Assembly: GCA_024234675.1 (NCBI GenBank)
Contig: JACKNU010000003.1
Coordinates: 1-64,000, forward strand
From: Pseudomonadales bacterium
GTDB taxonomy: Bacteria; Pseudomonadota; Gammaproteobacteria; Pseudomonadales; Halieaceae
Reading direction: 5' to 3'
Length of the DNA: 64,000 nucleotides
The notes beneath the pieces are model-generated. The model was not told the DNA's origin, made no database searches, and saw nothing but the letters and a program-made list of their open reading frames with translations. A program made the translations under genes and the position numbers. Shown in pieces: positions 25,443 through 34,069 of the stretch. Numbering within the stretch: the first letter of the stretch is position 1; every line of letters begins with the position of its first letter.

Positions 25443-26447
25443 CTAGATATAACCCGCCAGCAGCTGCTGCGTTGCTGCCCATAGCTGCGCCGCCATCGCC
25501 TCGTCGGACATATGGTTCGGGCCTTCGATCAGGACCGGGTTACAGTCTTCGAAATAGGCGCCGGTGACCCCTTGCAACGCCGGCGCGGTGGCCACATAGG
25601 TCTGGGTAGCCGCGCCCTGTTCGACGGTTTTCGCGAACAGGTTCTGGGCCGACGTATACAGGAATCTCACCACACCCTCGGCATTGCGTCCGATATTGGT
25701 TTTCACGAACCCGGGGTGAACGGCATTTGAAGTGGTTATCGAGGGATCGAGACGGCGGGACAGTTGCAGGGAGTACAGGGCATTGGCGAGCTTGGAGCGA
25801 CCATAGGCCTCGCCGGCATCGTAGTCGCGCTCGCCCCGTAAGTTGTCAAAATCGATGCCCACCGCCGGTGCTGCCCGGTAACCCTGCTGCGACGCCACGT
25901 GGACGATCCGGCTGCCCGGCCTGCGCGCCAGCTCGTCGAGCAGCTTTTCCGTCAGGACCACGTGCCCCAGGTAGTTGACCACGAAGATCTTCTCGATGCC
26001 GTTGATCAGGGCGAATTCGGTGAAGCTGCCTATGCCGGCATTGAGAATCAACATATCGAGACCCGTGCCCATTCCGGCGACTGTCTCGGCGCAAGTTGCC
26101 GCCGACTGGAAATCAGCCAATTCCAGGGCCACAGGCGTGGTGTTGCCGGCAACACTGGCGCAGGCCAGGCGCGCTTTTTCCAGGGTGCGGCCAGTACCGA
26201 TCACGTGGGCACCGCGCAGGGCGAGCACGCGCATGCACTCGTAGCCAATGCCGGAGTTGCAGCCGGTTACCAGGGCCGTTTTGCCACTGAGGTCCAGCCC
26301 CTCGGTAACCTGTTCAGCGGTGGAGTCGGCACCAAAAGGGCCGACCGGCAGGCTGCGATCTATGCTGAGCGTGTGGTCACTTCCGCAACCGCCGACCAGG
26401 GGGGCGGCGAGCAGGGCTGTCGAGCCGAGGAACTGGCGGCGATTCAT
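25443..26447 (-). CDS. Tat-exported short-chain dehydrogenase (retinol-dehydrogenase-like), possible lipoprotein
   Basis: 334 aa from ATG 26447 (a TTG 7 codons upstream is in frame). N-terminus MNRRQFLGSTALLAAPLVGG has the Tat twin arginine RRQFLG and ends in a lipobox-like LVGGC. A 35-residue linker leads to an SDR domain: TGCNSGIG cofactor loop, NAG, catalytic Ser in VASQQG, and YGRSK. The C-terminal HPGFVKTNIGRN is typical of RDH/WWOX-like SDRs. Folding with NAD(P) before export would explain Tat use, but how the cofactor is recycled outside the cytosol is unclear. Family certain; export strongly suggested. Confidence 0.9.
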   Translation of the reverse strand: MNRRQFLGSTALLAAPLVGGCGSDHTLSIDRSLPVGPFGADSTAEQVTEGLDLSGKTALVTGCNSGIGYECMRVLALRGAHVIGTGRTLEKARLACASVAGNTTPVALELADFQSAATCAETVAGMGTGLDMLILNAGIGSFTEFALINGIEKIFVVNYLGHVVLTEKLLDELARRPGSRIVHVASQQGYRAAPAVGIDFDNLRGERDYDAGEAYGRSKLANALYSLQLSRRLDPSITTSNAVHPGFVKTNIGRNAEGVVRFLYTSAQNLFAKTVEQGAATQTYVATAPALQGVTGAYFEDCNPVLIEGPNHMSDEAMAAQLWAATQQLLAGYI

Positions 26448-26502
26448 TCGGAGTGCTCTCACGGTCAATGCAGTATCGGCAGGGGTCCGGAGCCTGTCAA
26501 AT

Positions 26503-28185
26503 TCAGTCTGCCGGGACCGCAGCAGGCTGCCGGCGGGCTCCGTACTCCGAGCGAATCAACAGGTCGTGATAGTTGTGGCGGTCTATCGTGGCCCGATCCG
26601 AGCGATCACTGACGGACACCGACCAGGTCACTGCCAGCGCCAGTGGCAGGGTAAACAGCGCCGGATAATCATAGGGAAACAGGGCCTGCTCGTAACCCAG
26701 CACCGACACCCAGACCTGGGGGCCGACGACAATCAAAATCACCGAGGAAAGCAGCCCCACCGCGCCGCCCGCAATGGCACCGCGGGTGGTCAACCCGGGC
26801 CAGAACAGGGACAGGAACAGGATCGGAAAATTTACCGAAGCCGCCACCACCATGGGCATGGTGCCGATAAACGCCACATTCTCGTTCTCGAACATGATCC
26901 CCAGCACGATGGCTATGACACCGATCACCAGGGTGGTGACGCGGGTCAGTGCCAGCTCCGTGCCTGCATCCGGATTACCCTTGCGAATAACCTCGGCATA
27001 GATATCGTGGGAGATCGCGGCGGCGCCCGACACGGTGAGGCCGGCGACAACCGCCAGAATGGTGGCAAAACTCACCGCCGACATGAAACCGGTGAGGAAA
27101 TCACCACCCACGGCACTGGCGAGATGAATAGCCGCCATATTGCTGCCACCAACCAGTTTGCCGTCGGCACCGAAAAAGTCGGGATTTCCATACAGCATGT
27201 AAACGGTACCGAAGCCGAGCACGATCATGATCAGGTAGAAATACCCCATGAACAGCGAGGCGTAAAACACCGACTTCCTGGCCTCACGCATATTGGGCAC
27301 CGTAAACAGGCGCATCAGTATATGGGGCAGCCCCAGCGTCCCGAACATCATCGAAACCAGTATGGTGGCTATCTGCACCGGGTCGTCGAAGAGAATGCCG
27401 GAACTGAGTATGGCCTCGCCACGGGGGTGTTTCGTCACCGCGCCCTGCAGCAGGGTATCGAGGCTGAAGCCTGCATGCTTCATGACCAGGAAAGCCATCA
27501 GGGTGGCCCCGATAATCAGCAGCACCGCCTTGATAATCTGCACCCAGGTCGTCGCCAGCATGCCGCCGAAAGTGACATAGGCCAGCACCAGTACCGTAAC
27601 CAGCACTACTGCCAACTGGTAGGGGAGGCCGAACAGCAGCTCGATAAGCTTTCCGGCCCCCACCATCTGCGCGATCAGGTAGAGGATGACCACTATAATC
27701 GTCGCCGTTACCGTCACCATGCGAATGGGGTTGCGCTCCAGACGCTGGGAGACGACGTCCACGAAGGTGAAGCTGCCGAGATTGCGGACCCGCTTCGCCA
27801 ACAGGAACAACATCAGCGGCCAGGCGGAGAACGCGCCCAGCGCCAGCACCAGGCCATCGAAGCCACCGAGGAAAACCAGGCCGGTAATGCCCAGGAAGGA
27901 GGCGGCCGACATGAAATCTCCGGCGATGGCGGTGCCATTCTGCAGGCCGGAAATACCGCCACCGGCAGTGTAGAAGTCGCTGCTGCTGCGGGTGCGCCGC
28001 GAGGCCCAATAGCTGATGCCAAGGGTCACGGCCACAAACAACAGAAACATCGCTATGGCGGTAATATTGAGTGGCTGGCGCTCCACGGCACCTTCGATAG
28101 CGCCCGCGGCGAATACTGTCCCGGGCAGCAGGCACTGGCCAAGACAGAGCAGCGGCAGGCTTAGGCTGGGCCCTCCGCGAGGCAT
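26503..28185 (-). CDS. actP: Acetate/short-chain monocarboxylate permease, ActP-like sodium:solute symporter
   Basis: 560 aa, 13-14 TM helices with an N-terminal signal-like segment, as in ActP. Family motifs: SSDFYTAGGGISGLQNGTAIAGDFMSAAS (read in parts), FVDVVSQRL, GTLGLPHILMRLFTVPN and AAISHDIYAEV, closely matching E. coli ActP. It imports acetate, glycolate or related acids with Na+. The preceding gene encodes the DUF485 partner, and their stop/start share one base, the usual yjcH-actP order. No acs is beside it. Confidence 0.93.
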   Translation of the reverse strand: MPRGGPSLSLPLLCLGQCLLPGTVFAAGAIEGAVERQPLNITAIAMFLLFVAVTLGISYWASRRTRSSSDFYTAGGGISGLQNGTAIAGDFMSAASFLGITGLVFLGGFDGLVLALGAFSAWPLMLFLLAKRVRNLGSFTFVDVVSQRLERNPIRMVTVTATIIVVILYLIAQMVGAGKLIELLFGLPYQLAVVLVTVLVLAYVTFGGMLATTWVQIIKAVLLIIGATLMAFLVMKHAGFSLDTLLQGAVTKHPRGEAILSSGILFDDPVQIATILVSMMFGTLGLPHILMRLFTVPNMREARKSVFYASLFMGYFYLIMIVLGFGTVYMLYGNPDFFGADGKLVGGSNMAAIHLASAVGGDFLTGFMSAVSFATILAVVAGLTVSGAAAISHDIYAEVIRKGNPDAGTELALTRVTTLVIGVIAIVLGIMFENENVAFIGTMPMVVAASVNFPILFLSLFWPGLTTRGAIAGGAVGLLSSVILIVVGPQVWVSVLGYEQALFPYDYPALFTLPLALAVTWSVSVSDRSDRATIDRHNYHDLLIRSEYGARRQPAAVPAD

Positions 28186-28448
28186 CAGCGCTGCTCCTCC
28201 ACATCGGGATCATCGTCACTATCAAGGCGCAGGAACACCAGTTCCAGGAGAATAAACAGCACGATCAAGCCCGCAAACATGGCCAGGGAGCCGGTAATCC
28301 AGGAACCATGCAGGCGCTCCCTGAGGAAATCTCCCACGGGCAGGTAGTTCAACAGGTAGGCCAGGTAAAAAATCAGCGTAGCAAAGGCAAAAGCCAGCCG
28401 CTTCCGTGTCTTGCGCCGCACGGCTTTGAGAATCTCGGTATCAGCCAA
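28185..28448 (-). CDS. yjcH: DUF485 small membrane protein (YjcH-like)
   Basis: 87 aa with two TM helices (LAFAFATLIFYLAYLLNYLPVG in part, and GSLAMFAGLIVLFILLELV) between a basic N-terminus and an acidic tail. DUF485 proteins are encoded directly upstream of ActP-type symporters and are thought to assist them. The stop shares its last base with the actP ATG, so translation is coupled. Confidence 0.9.
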   Translation of the reverse strand: MADTEILKAVRRKTRKRLAFAFATLIFYLAYLLNYLPVGDFLRERLHGSWITGSLAMFAGLIVLFILLELVFLRLDSDDDPDVEEQR

Positions 28449-28508
28449 GGAACTTTCCCGCTTAATTTTTTATATGGCTGACACGTTATATCCTGGGGGC
28501 TGTGCAAA

Positions 28509-29090
28509 TCAAGGGCCGGAGGCCTGGGCCTTCAGCGCCGCCTGCAGTTGCCTCAGGGCCTCGATCTGCTCCGGTGGCAGGGCCACGGACTCGCAGCGCG
28601 GGTCGGTGTTCTGGATCGCGTCTATCATGGTGCGCGTGAGGGGGATGGGGTCGCAGCCGTGTCCGGTCTCGCAGATCATATCCCTGCCGGGATCGGCCTT
28701 GATATGGCAGGCGAAGCAATTGCCCCCGAATTTATTGACCACGTCCACGAAACCGCGCTTGTTGATGGTGCTCCCTGCGCCGGTCACAGTCAGCTCAAAA
28801 AACTCCCAGTCCCCGGTAGCGGGACTGGCGCCCGCATCGAGCTTGACCATGGCCTCGCTGGGTACCAGTTGCACCACCGAGCCGGGTGGATAGGTGCCGG
28901 TGCCGGCACTGGCGACCGCGACGGTCTCGTCGAGGTTGCCCAGCAGGTTGCCGACATAAAAGCCGCGCACCGGGGTCATGTCCCGGATACAGGAAAAGCT
29001 CGCGTCATCGATCGGCGGTGTGGCCGCGGCGGCCAGGGCGCCGGTAAAGCCGAGTACGGGCAGCAAGGCCAGGGGGTTGAACTTGATCAT
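28509..29090 (-). CDS. Exported mono-heme c-type protein
   Basis: 193 aa with a signal peptide (residues 1-22, ending ALAAAA). One c-heme site, CFACH, at about residue 125, and several other cysteines (CIRDM, CETGHGC, PRCES) that could form disulfides. The rest has no clear cytochrome fold signature; a beta-rich region precedes the heme, reminiscent of cytochrome P460-type proteins but I cannot confirm this. Transcribed divergently from a di-heme lipoprotein gene, which suggests a shared periplasmic electron-transfer role (inference). Confidence 0.75.
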   Translation of the reverse strand: MIKFNPLALLPVLGFTGALAAAATPPIDDASFSCIRDMTPVRGFYVGNLLGNLDETVAVASAGTGTYPPGSVVQLVPSEAMVKLDAGASPATGDWEFFELTVTGAGSTINKRGFVDVVNKFGGNCFACHIKADPGRDMICETGHGCDPIPLTRTMIDAIQNTDPRCESVALPPEQIEALRQLQAALKAQASGP

Positions 29091-29249
29091 CGCTAGGTGC
29101 CTTTCTTATAGTAGTGAAACAACAGTATCGGACGCTGCAACCCAACAGGCAATACCCGGCGGGATTGCATACGGCCCTAGGGGCTGCTTTTGTTCGCCCA
29201 TCAGGTAGACTGCGTGCTGGCAAAAGCGCGAAGAGAGCTGGCAATCACA

Positions 29250-31955
29250 GTGTCCCGAATTACCTTACTGACTACCCTGGCTCTGACCCTGGTCCTGTAT
29301 GGCTGCGGCGGGGGCGGGGGCGGCTCCGGTCCCGGATCTTCCCCGGCCGTCTCCCAGCCGACCGACAGCAGCGGCGAGGAAAGCCAGCAGCAAAGCGGCG
29401 GCCAGGGGAATGAAGACGGTAACGAGGGTAGCAGCAACAATGCGCCCTCCCCTCCCTCTGCTGCGCCCTACACCCTGTTTGAAAGCGGCCAGGTGCGCCC
29501 CCTTGCCTGGTCGCCCGACGGCGACCGGTTATTCGTAGCCAATACGCCGGCCAATCGCCTGGACATCTTCAGCTTTGACGGCACCGGGCTGGAACTGGCA
29601 CACAGCGTCAGCGTGGGGCTGGAGCCGGTGGCCGTGGCCGCCAAAGACAGCGGGGAGGTCTGGGTGGTGAACCACCTGTCCGACTCGGTCAGCGTTGTCG
29701 ATGTCGGCCCCAAACCCAGGGTGGTCCGGACCCTGCTGGTGGGAGACGAACCCCGCGATATCGTCTTCGCCGGAACCGGGGAACGGCGACTGGCCTTTGT
29801 CTCAGCCGCGTTTCGCGGCCAGAATCACCCCGACTTTGACCCTGAGGACCTGACCAGGCCCGGCCTGGGCCGGGCGGACGTCTGGGTCTATGACGCGGAC
29901 CAACTGGACCCCGGCGATCTCAATGGCGGCCCCCTGACGATTCTCAACCTGTTTACCGATTCACTGCGCGCGCTGGCAGCACTGCCCAATGGTTCCCGGG
30001 TGTATGCCGCCTCGTTTCTGTCCGGCAACAGGTCCACCATCCTCGATGCCTTCGCCGTCAGGGGCAGGAAACCGCCACCATCTGCCAATGTGGACGGGAT
30101 CGCAGCGCCGCAAACCGGCCTGATCGTGAGAAACAGCAATGGCGCCTGGGTGGACGAAGCCGGTACTGACTGGAGTGAGCAGGTCAGGTTCGACCTGCCT
30201 GACTACGATGTCTTCGAGATCGACGCCAGCGCCGAGGTGCCGGTGCTGCTGCGACGCGTTTCGGGAGTCGGCACGGTATTGTTCAATATGGCGGTCAACC
30301 CGGCGCGCGGGGAGTTGTATGTCAGCAACCTGGAAGCGCGAAACCATGTTCGCTTTGAAGGACAGGGCGCAACGGCGAGCACCGTTCGCGGCCATATTGC
30401 CGACACCCGGATCAGCGTCCTCACCAATTCCGGCACACTGCCGGTGGACCTCAACTCCCACGTCGACTTCGAGCGGGAAGAAGGCAGCCCGGTTCCGCCG
30501 GCGGAGGCCGCCAAAAGCCTGAGCCAGGTCACCTCCCTCGCGGTCAGTGCCGATGGCGCCACCCTGTACACGGCCGCCTTCGGTTCCGGCAAGCTGGCCT
30601 TTCTCGACATAGCGTCGCTGGCCTCCGGAAACTACAGCGCGGACAGTGCCGATCACCTGCAACTGCCCGGGGGCGGCCCCAACGGCCTGGCCCTGCACCC
30701 GACGGCACAATTGCTGGCCCTGTATACGCGCTTCGACCATAGCGTGGTGCTGGTGGATACCAAAGGGCGATCGGTAATGTCCAGCCAGCCACTGTACTCG
30801 CCGGAACCCGAGCAGATCCGGGCGGGGCGCAGATTTCTCTACGACGCAGCGCTCACCTCGGCCAATGGGGTCAACGCCTGTTCCAGCTGCCATATTTTCG
30901 CGGACAACGATGGCCTCGCCTGGGACCTGGGCAACCCCGATGCGCCCATGCAGGCCAATCCCAACGACTTCGTCGCCAACAGCCCGGTAATTACCACCCG
31001 CTTTCACCCCATGAAGGGGCCAATGACCACCGAGACCCTGCGCGGCATCGCCGACAGCGGCCCGCAACACTGGCGGGGAGACCGCACCGGGCAGGAACGC
31101 GCCGCGACCGAGGCGGGGCTGGAAAGCCAGGCCGCGGCCGCCTTCAAGGAATTCAACAGCGCCTTTGTGGGACTGGTGGGGCGTGAGCGGGAACTCTCCG
31201 CCGTGGAAATGCAGCAGTTGACTGATTTCGCCATGGCGTTGACGCCGCCTCCCAACCCGATTCGCAGCCTGGACAACAGCCTGACCAGCGCCCAGCAGGC
31301 GGGGCGCGACATCTATTTCAACGTAAACGATATTACCGGCATCGGCAGTTGCAACCACTGCCACGCACTGGACCCGCTACGCAAACAGTTCGGGACCGGC
31401 GGCCTGATGTCATTCGAAGGTGGGCGCATCGCGGAAGACTTCAAGGTACCCCAGCTGCGCAACGCCTACAGTAAAGTCGGCATGTTTGGCAGCAGCAGCC
31501 CCAACAGCGACGGCCGCTTCATGGGCGACCAGGTGCGCGGTTTCGGGTATTTGCACGACGGGGCTATCGATACGCTGGATCATTTCTTCAGGGATCCGGT
31601 ATTCAGGTTTCCGGCGCCGGTGGACCAGAACCGGGCGAATGTGGTTCGCTTCGTGATGGCCATGGACAGCAATCTCGCGCCCATCGTCGGGCAGCAGGTC
31701 ACGCTGGCTGGCAACGAGGCGGTGGCACTCGAACGGGTAGCCCTGCTGGAGCAACGCGCCCTGGTGAAAACACCCCGCCCCGAGTGCCGGCTGGTGGTGA
31801 CCGGTTTCCTCGAAGGCGCACCCTTGCAGTTGCAAATGACGGGCGACGACACCTACACCGGCGGCGATGGCAGGCGGTACAGCGGCGGAGCCTTGCGCGA
31901 GGCTGCAATAGCGGATGGCCAGGAACTGACCTTTACCTGTTATCCGCCGGGTTAG
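29250..31955 (+). CDS. Lipoprotein: YVTN-type beta-propeller fused to di-heme cytochrome c domain
   Basis: About 901 aa. GTG 29250 gives a compact lipoprotein signal ending LVLYGC, followed by a Gly/Ser/Gln-rich linker of about 60 residues; GTG 29214 or TTG 29190 are alternative starts. Residues about 70-520 form a WD40/YVTN propeller (LAWSPDGDRLFVAN, VNHLSDSVSVVDVGP, LAVSADGATLYTAAFGS). The C-terminal part has two heme sites, ACSSCHIF and CNHCHALD, with a MauG/di-heme-peroxidase style sequence (MKGPMTTETLRGI, QLRNAYSKVGMFG, YLHDGAIDTLDHFF). Likely anchored in a membrane facing the periplasm and oxidising or sensing an unknown substrate. Confidence 0.85.
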   Translation: MSRITLLTTLALTLVLYGCGGGGGGSGPGSSPAVSQPTDSSGEESQQQSGGQGNEDGNEGSSNNAPSPPSAAPYTLFESGQVRPLAWSPDGDRLFVANTPANRLDIFSFDGTGLELAHSVSVGLEPVAVAAKDSGEVWVVNHLSDSVSVVDVGPKPRVVRTLLVGDEPRDIVFAGTGERRLAFVSAAFRGQNHPDFDPEDLTRPGLGRADVWVYDADQLDPGDLNGGPLTILNLFTDSLRALAALPNGSRVYAASFLSGNRSTILDAFAVRGRKPPPSANVDGIAAPQTGLIVRNSNGAWVDEAGTDWSEQVRFDLPDYDVFEIDASAEVPVLLRRVSGVGTVLFNMAVNPARGELYVSNLEARNHVRFEGQGATASTVRGHIADTRISVLTNSGTLPVDLNSHVDFEREEGSPVPPAEAAKSLSQVTSLAVSADGATLYTAAFGSGKLAFLDIASLASGNYSADSADHLQLPGGGPNGLALHPTAQLLALYTRFDHSVVLVDTKGRSVMSSQPLYSPEPEQIRAGRRFLYDAALTSANGVNACSSCHIFADNDGLAWDLGNPDAPMQANPNDFVANSPVITTRFHPMKGPMTTETLRGIADSGPQHWRGDRTGQERAATEAGLESQAAAAFKEFNSAFVGLVGRERELSAVEMQQLTDFAMALTPPPNPIRSLDNSLTSAQQAGRDIYFNVNDITGIGSCNHCHALDPLRKQFGTGGLMSFEGGRIAEDFKVPQLRNAYSKVGMFGSSSPNSDGRFMGDQVRGFGYLHDGAIDTLDHFFRDPVFRFPAPVDQNRANVVRFVMAMDSNLAPIVGQQVTLAGNEAVALERVALLEQRALVKTPRPECRLVVTGFLEGAPLQLQMTGDDTYTGGDGRRYSGGALREAAIADGQELTFTCYPPG

Positions 31956-31984
31956 TCACCGGGGCCCGTTAACCCACCTGCAGG

Positions 31985-33355
31985 CTAATTACAGCTGCGT
32001 TCGCCCGGCGGCTGGGTCAGCACCGATTCCAGCAGCAGCGGCTTGTCGGTCATGATGCCGTCCACGCCCAGGTCGATCATGCGCAACATTTCCTCGCAGC
32101 TGTTGATGGTCCATACCTGTATCGGCATGTTCACCGCGTGCGCGGCTTCCACCAGCGCGGCCGTGACAATGGGAATGGGATCGTCGCCGGGAATCTGGTC
32201 GCCGATCTGGCTCGCGTCCGGCGGAATCTGGGCCGCGATATGCTCGGGCATCGCGGGAAATTCGCCGGTGGACAGAAACAGGGTGAAAGCCGTCAGGCCC
32301 TGCCCCAGGGGCATGGAGGTGGGTATACAGGGCGCCAGGGCCTTGAAGCTGCCGTTCACCGTGTCGTCGAAGGAGGCCACGATCAGGTCCTCCAGGCGGC
32401 CATAGCTCAGCAGCAGGTCCGCCATCTGTCGCTCGTAATCGCCCTGGCCGTCATCTTCCTTCAACTCCACATTGATCAACTCGTCGGGGAACCGTGCCAG
32501 GGCCTCCTCCAGGGTGGGGATCCTGAAGTCCTCGGCGCTGTAACCGGGAGGCGGCACCTTGTCACCGGTGGCGATGCCCCGGAACGTGTAGTCCTCCTCG
32601 GGCCTGTCGCGCTGCGTACCTTCACCGGGAATGAACCAGTAAGCCGCATCCAGGGCCTTGACCTCCGCCAGGGTCAGGTCAACGATACGCCCCTCGCCGT
32701 TGGTGGTGCGGCCGACCCCCGCCGCGTCGTGCAGGATCACCAGGTGATTGTCCAGGGTCTGGAAGACGTCCATTTCCAGTACGTCGGCGCCGGCCAGAGC
32801 GGCCTCGGAGTAAGCATACAGGGTGTTTTCCGGGAAGTCGGTAACGCCGCCCCGGTGGGCGAAGTTCAGGGGGTCGGCACCATTGACAAGCCAGGGATTG
32901 GGAACAATGTCGAAGGGCGCGTCGCAGGCGCTATCGTCATTGGCAATGGTGCCGGTGACGGTAGTGCTGGTCGCCGTCGCATTGCCACTGGTGCTGATGC
33001 TCAGGGTAAGCGTCTCCCCCGGTTCCTCCTGCGCGTCGCCGATCAGCTCCACGTCGATATAGCCCTCCAGGGACCCCGCCGGGATAGTGATGCTCCCGGC
33101 GGTATCGAGGTAGTCCTGCCCGGCGGTAGCGGTGTCGGCACTGGTCTCGTAGCTGACCTCGATATCGCGGCGCTGCGGCTCTGTCAGGGTCACCCGAAAG
33201 CGCAGGGTATTCATCTCCCCCGGGGCCCCCTCGGGAGTCGCCGTCGGCACCACGGTGAGCGCGGACGGGGTTGCCTTGGGGCCGTTGGAACCATCCGAGC
33301 AGGCCTGTAAAAGTGCCAGGGTCAGCAGAGTTGCTGTTATCGCCTTGAGCTTCAT
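31985..33355 (-). CDS. Calx-beta plus glycerophosphodiester phosphodiesterase lipoprotein
   Basis: 456 aa. Lipoprotein signal ends LLQAC (residues 15-19). Residues about 35-140 form a Calx-beta repeat (TATAGQDYLDTAGSI, EEPGETLTLSIS, GTIANDD), a Ca2+-binding adhesion-type module. The rest is a GDPD TIM barrel: FAHRGG with PENTLYAY, EMDVFQTLDNHLVILHD, then INVELKED and the closing VWTINSCEEMLRMIDLGVDGIMTDKP (in parts). Catalytic His pair, Glu/Asp metal ligands and the ELK lysine are present. It would cleave glycerophosphodiesters outside the inner membrane to release glycerol-3-phosphate. Confidence 0.92.
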   Translation of the reverse strand: MKLKAITATLLTLALLQACSDGSNGPKATPSALTVVPTATPEGAPGEMNTLRFRVTLTEPQRRDIEVSYETSADTATAGQDYLDTAGSITIPAGSLEGYIDVELIGDAQEEPGETLTLSISTSGNATATSTTVTGTIANDDSACDAPFDIVPNPWLVNGADPLNFAHRGGVTDFPENTLYAYSEAALAGADVLEMDVFQTLDNHLVILHDAAGVGRTTNGEGRIVDLTLAEVKALDAAYWFIPGEGTQRDRPEEDYTFRGIATGDKVPPPGYSAEDFRIPTLEEALARFPDELINVELKEDDGQGDYERQMADLLLSYGRLEDLIVASFDDTVNGSFKALAPCIPTSMPLGQGLTAFTLFLSTGEFPAMPEHIAAQIPPDASQIGDQIPGDDPIPIVTAALVEAAHAVNMPIQVWTINSCEEMLRMIDLGVDGIMTDKPLLLESVLTQPPGERSCN

Positions 33356-33498
33356 GGGAATGCTGTCCGTCCGTTGTCACAGCCGCAGAGCATACAACAA
33401 ATGCGTACCCTCTGGATAAGTCTAACCCGAACAACCGGCATGCGGCGCATTGCCCGTCTATACTTCAGCTGGATTTACCGCCGCACGAGATTGTTGCC

Positions 33499-33966
33499 TT
33501 GCATTACTGGATCTTCAAGTCCGAGCCCGACGAATACGGCATCGACCACCTGGCCGCCGAGAACAAGCGCACCGCGCGCTGGGACGGCATCCGCAATTAC
33601 CAGGCGCGCAACAACCTGCGCGACCATGTCCGGACAGGAGACCGGGTATTGTTCTACCACTCCAGTTGCAAACACACCGGCATCGCCGGCAGCATGGAAG
33701 TGGTGACAGCCGCGTACCCCGACCCCGCCCAGTTTGATCCTGCGAGCAAGTATTACGACCCCCGGTCGACACCCGACGAACCGCGCTGGTACTGCGTGGA
33801 TGTACGCCTGCTGGAGAAATTTCCCGACGTCATCCCCACAAAAGTGCTCAAGGCCGACCCGATGACCGCCGAGCTGAGTATCTTCAAGCAGGGACGCCTT
33901 TCCATCGCACCGCTCGCCGTCGCGCAATGGGAGGCGGTGCAGCGCCTGCGGCAGGCGACAAGCTGA
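33499..33966 (+). CDS. EVE-domain (PUA-like) protein
   Basis: 155 aa. TTG start at 33499, chosen because the conserved family N-terminus (YWIFKSEPDEYGIDHL) begins at once and no ATG precedes it; the ribosome-binding site is weak. Other EVE marks: WDGIRNYQARNNLRD, GDRVLFYHSSCKHTGIAG, MTAELSIFKQGRLSIAPL. EVE domains have a PUA-like fold thought to bind modified bases in DNA or RNA. It stands alone, divergent from the GDPD gene; no restriction or McrBC-type partner is adjacent. Confidence 0.92.
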   Translation: MHYWIFKSEPDEYGIDHLAAENKRTARWDGIRNYQARNNLRDHVRTGDRVLFYHSSCKHTGIAGSMEVVTAAYPDPAQFDPASKYYDPRSTPDEPRWYCVDVRLLEKFPDVIPTKVLKADPMTAELSIFKQGRLSIAPLAVAQWEAVQRLRQATS

Positions 33967-34069
33967 TAACGCGAGCCCTGCCGCCCGGCGGGCGGGCTGG
34001 TCTCGCCCGATGGGCTGCTTTATGCTGGCAAGCAGGAGCTGGTCCGATGCTGGCAATGGAGGGTAGACA

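Noticed and set aside
26248..28164. 638-aa plus-strand ORF
   Set aside because: Exactly antisense to the intact actP gene; its His/Gln/Arg-rich translation has no family pattern and is a GC-driven shadow.
29961..31364. 467-aa minus-strand ORF
   Set aside because: Antisense to the propeller/di-heme gene; low-complexity Gly/Arg/His translation, no motif.
32138..33310. 390-aa plus-strand ORF
   Set aside because: Antisense to the Calx-beta/GDPD gene.
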